NCBI GenBank assembly: GCA_027578815.1
Contig: JANBTH010000832.1
Coordinates: forward strand, 1 to 10,802
Direction of reading: 5' to 3'
Length of the DNA stretch: 10,802 nucleotides
From: Coemansia sp. RSA 1804
Lineage: Eukaryota; Kickxellomycota; Kickxellomycetes; Kickxellales; Kickxellaceae
Both the position numbers and the translations under genes were made by a program. Below, in pieces: positions 8,787-10,802 of the stretch; the stretch's first letter is position 1; each line of letters begins with the position of its first letter. A model generated the notes under the pieces. The model saw only the letters and a list, made by a program, of their open reading frames with translations, did not search any database and was not told the DNA's origin.

Positions 8787-10802
8787 TCAAGCCAGGTAGC
8801 TGTACAGTCTCGGGTTGTTAGGACAACGCATTATGTACTCGCGGTCAATAAGACGCTCGATGGACACCTTGATTGTCTTGGATGTTGGCATAAAGCGAGA
8901 AGAAAGCTGGCTGATGGTTTCATTGACCAACTGATCGTGTGCCATCTGCTTCCGGGTTTTCATTATGCGGACGACGACGGCCTCAATGACGTACTGGCGC
9001 TCCTGACTAATGGTAGCCATGGTGGCAGCCTTTTCCTTGTCGGTTTCCACGGTGTTCTTTGCGGAGATCATCGGGATGCGGATGCGATATTGTGGCGATC
9101 TAAAGCCCATGTTGAGCCTGAACCTGTCTTCTGGACCAATATTGCGAGACATGGGCGTCTTTGTGAGCACCTTGTACTTCGCACATGCCAAGGACTGAAG
9201 AAGTCGTGACAGAAGAGGGGTTGGAATACCAGCCTTTGCTTGGATTTCCTTTGAAGATAGCTCAACTGCACCGTCGTTCTCGGCAAACAAAAGGAGAATA
9301 AACATTTGGTACGTCGTGACGTTGAGCTCATGAGTACGGGTGCCAAAACGCACCTTGAGGTCAGCATTCCCCATGTTAAACTGCCAAGTAAGCGTCCGTC
9401 CAGAGCGGTGGTTGGTGTAGAAGTCTGCAAACCTTGAGGTAGCATTGTCAATCAAAGCATTGTTTGCTGTTTGACAGGGCTGCAAGTGACTTTCTTGAGT
9501 GCTGCTGTCAGAGGCCGACGAGGCCATTGCGGGCCAGAATGTGGGTGTCAGAACAGAAACATGCATATCTAGGCCAAGACCTGCACCAGCAGGCGAGGAG
9601 TTAAACAGTGGCTCCATATCGGCTGACGTTTGGATGTCTTTAAACATGCCCTCAAGCTTAATTGTAAACTGTGACCCGCACTCAATCTTGAGCTTTGAGA
9701 TAAGGGTCTGCTCAGCATCTTCGGATAAGCTGCGCACAAGTAGCAGCCGTCGTGCCAGATGGACCTTGTAGTAGTGCTCAAATGCGTCCTTGTCTTTGAG
9801 AAAGCGAAGCAGGAGGATGCAGCGCTCAAAGATGTGTTCTATCTCCTGGTCGCTCTTTCCTTTGAGTCCGCTCTTCATCACATCGTCAATGTACAGGGAA
9901 AGCAGCTCGGGCGCGCGGTCATTGGCATTGACAATGTCTATAAAGGCGGCATTGATTGTGTTTCTCATGTCTTTGCTTCCTGCAAATGCCTTTACTGTAA
10001 AATCATCGTAGACGCCATATGTTGATATCAGCTCCTGGATCCAGCGCAACGCCATTGCTGTACGCGCTGCCGCCGCTGCTGCCACTGTCTGAGCCGCACT
10101 GCCATGATTTCCTTGAGATCGCGGCTCGCTTTCAGACTGCACAACAAACGATTCCGACAGCTTCTTGCCAATCGATGCAATGTGGCTACGAGTCATGCCT
10201 TGCAGGACCTTGAATGAGGACGGAAGCGAACAGTACAGCCGGTACAGCACAGCCAAGCCAGAGACATCGTGCTGCTCAAACATGCTGACAATTCCGTTGT
10301 TTGGTACTGCAAGAATCTCAGCATCGTGTGTTGTAATCAGCTCGTGTAGCAAAACGTCGCGTAATGGCTTGCTTGTTTGGGCCGCCAAGTATGCGTCGAC
10401 ACGATCCATCTCAGCGTCAATATCGCTTTGCGCTGCCCGGGTGTACTCTGGAGCGCCTTGCTCGGATATTCTTCTGCTGGCTACTCCACGGTAAAACGCG
10501 ATAGACTCTGATATTATCTGGGGCTCCAGAACGGTTTCATACAACGGGCGTAACCGTGTGGCGTCCATAAGCTCTATAAACATATCAGCTATGCTGCGCA
10601 AAGTGCTGCGGTTGACTTCATTGCCGCGTCGCTCGTAATCTATCTGGCGCAGTATGGCTTGTTTCACTCCTGTGTTGAGCCTGCCGTTGGCCGCAAGAAG
10701 CACCTTGTCTCTGAATACGTGCATACCCATTTCGTACACTGATGGCAGATGTGCGCTCTTGACATACACCTTATCCACATACATGAGAATATCCTTGATG
10801 AT
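8787..10802 (-). CDS. cul3: Cullin-3, scaffold of BTB-CUL3-RBX1 ubiquitin ligases (5' partial)
   Basis: The frame runs from the right edge to TGA at 8787-8789, giving 671 residues without introns. The frame stays open upstream of the ATG at 10782-10784 (IIKDIL before MYVDKVYV, the conserved cullin DILMYMDRVYV region), so that ATG is internal and roughly 100 N-terminal residues, including the BTB-contacting start, lie beyond the window. In window numbering, cullin repeats occupy about 1-300, with an Ala-rich insertion (241-246) absent from the animal protein. The cullin-homology region includes HLARRLL (348-354) and LEGMFKD (383-389). The C-terminal winged helix contains RIMKTRK, whose K615 (bases 8958-8960) is the expected NEDD8 acceptor, and the protein ends SYLA. 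Cullin-3 bridges BTB substrate adaptors to RBX1 and its E2 enzyme. CUL3 rather than CUL1 or CUL4 is chosen by overall similarity, especially DVFERYYK-, VLTxxFWP- and QSLAC-type motifs. Confidence 0.95.
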   Translation of the reverse strand: MIKDILMYVDKVYVKSAHLPSVYEMGMHVFRDKVLLAANGRLNTGVKQAILRQIDYERRGNEVNRSTLRSIADMFIELMDATRLRPLYETVLEPQIISESIAFYRGVASRRISEQGAPEYTRAAQSDIDAEMDRVDAYLAAQTSKPLRDVLLHELITTHDAEILAVPNNGIVSMFEQHDVSGLAVLYRLYCSLPSSFKVLQGMTRSHIASIGKKLSESFVVQSESEPRSQGNHGSAAQTVAAAAAARTAMALRWIQELISTYGVYDDFTVKAFAGSKDMRNTINAAFIDIVNANDRAPELLSLYIDDVMKSGLKGKSDQEIEHIFERCILLLRFLKDKDAFEHYYKVHLARRLLLVRSLSEDAEQTLISKLKIECGSQFTIKLEGMFKDIQTSADMEPLFNSSPAGAGLGLDMHVSVLTPTFWPAMASSASDSSTQESHLQPCQTANNALIDNATSRFADFYTNHRSGRTLTWQFNMGNADLKVRFGTRTHELNVTTYQMFILLLFAENDGAVELSSKEIQAKAGIPTPLLSRLLQSLACAKYKVLTKTPMSRNIGPEDRFRLNMGFRSPQYRIRIPMISAKNTVETDKEKAATMATISQERQYVIEAVVVRIMKTRKQMAHDQLVNETISQLSSRFMPTSKTIKVSIERLIDREYIMRCPNNPRLYSYLA

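Noticed and set aside
3870..10802. Functional pairing of the light-type GATA factor with neighbouring cullin-3 as a degradation module
   Set aside because: Adjacency of two convergent eukaryotic genes is not evidence of a joint pathway. Known clock-protein turnover in Neurospora uses an SCF (CUL1) ligase.
1..10802. tRNA genes, transposons, CRISPR arrays, secondary-metabolite clusters or viral insertions
   Set aside because: Reading both strands, I saw no cloverleaf, terminal repeats, transposase, spaced repeats or synthase motifs. The region is an ordinary fungal gene neighbourhood.

Overview
The window is nuclear DNA of a fungus. Spliceosomal introns have GTAAAC/GTAAGT donors and GCTAAC branch sites, and the long intergenic stretches are T- and pyrimidine-rich. 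The proteins are rich in glutamine and serine tracts, and two genes belong to recognisable fungal or eukaryotic families (a PAS-GATA factor of white-collar type and cullin-3). Gene style and the divergence of the PAS regions suggest an early-diverging lineage (Zoopagomycota or Mucoromycota) rather than an ascomycete. That placement is inference only.

Layout. Positions 1-2115 (+) hold the 3' part of an intron-free gene for a large, mostly disordered protein with a short leucine-rich-repeat block near its C-terminus. Positions 2116-3869 are noncoding. The first part is the 3' flank of the LRR gene, with a candidate AATAAA, an E-box and a cluster of TGCGCATG palindromes. From 2915 to 3869 there is a T/C-rich stretch with no ATG at all on the + strand, which looks like a long uORF-free leader/promoter for the next gene. 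Positions 3870-8116 (+) hold a three-exon gene (3870-4243, 5179-7743, 8044-8116; 1003 aa) for a PAS protein with a C-terminal GATA finger of CX2CX18CX2C type, as in WC-2 relatives. The second intron cuts through the finger. Positions 8117-8786 are a tail-to-tail noncoding spacer. Positions 8787-10802 (-) hold cullin-3, complete at its C-terminus including the neddylation site, with its N-terminus beyond the right edge.

The three genes look like independent housekeeping or regulatory genes; nothing shows that they act together. I see no mobile element, CRISPR array, RNA gene, viral gene or biosynthetic cluster, and no clearly new multi-gene system. The points most worth a second look are in the PAS-GATA gene: its ATG-free upstream kilobase, an intron 1 whose last 204 bases are open in frame with a second plausible acceptor, a PAS domain interrupted by about 135 residues plus a second PAS-like block, and a phase-symmetric giant exon 2 flanked by introns whose retention gives an immediate stop.
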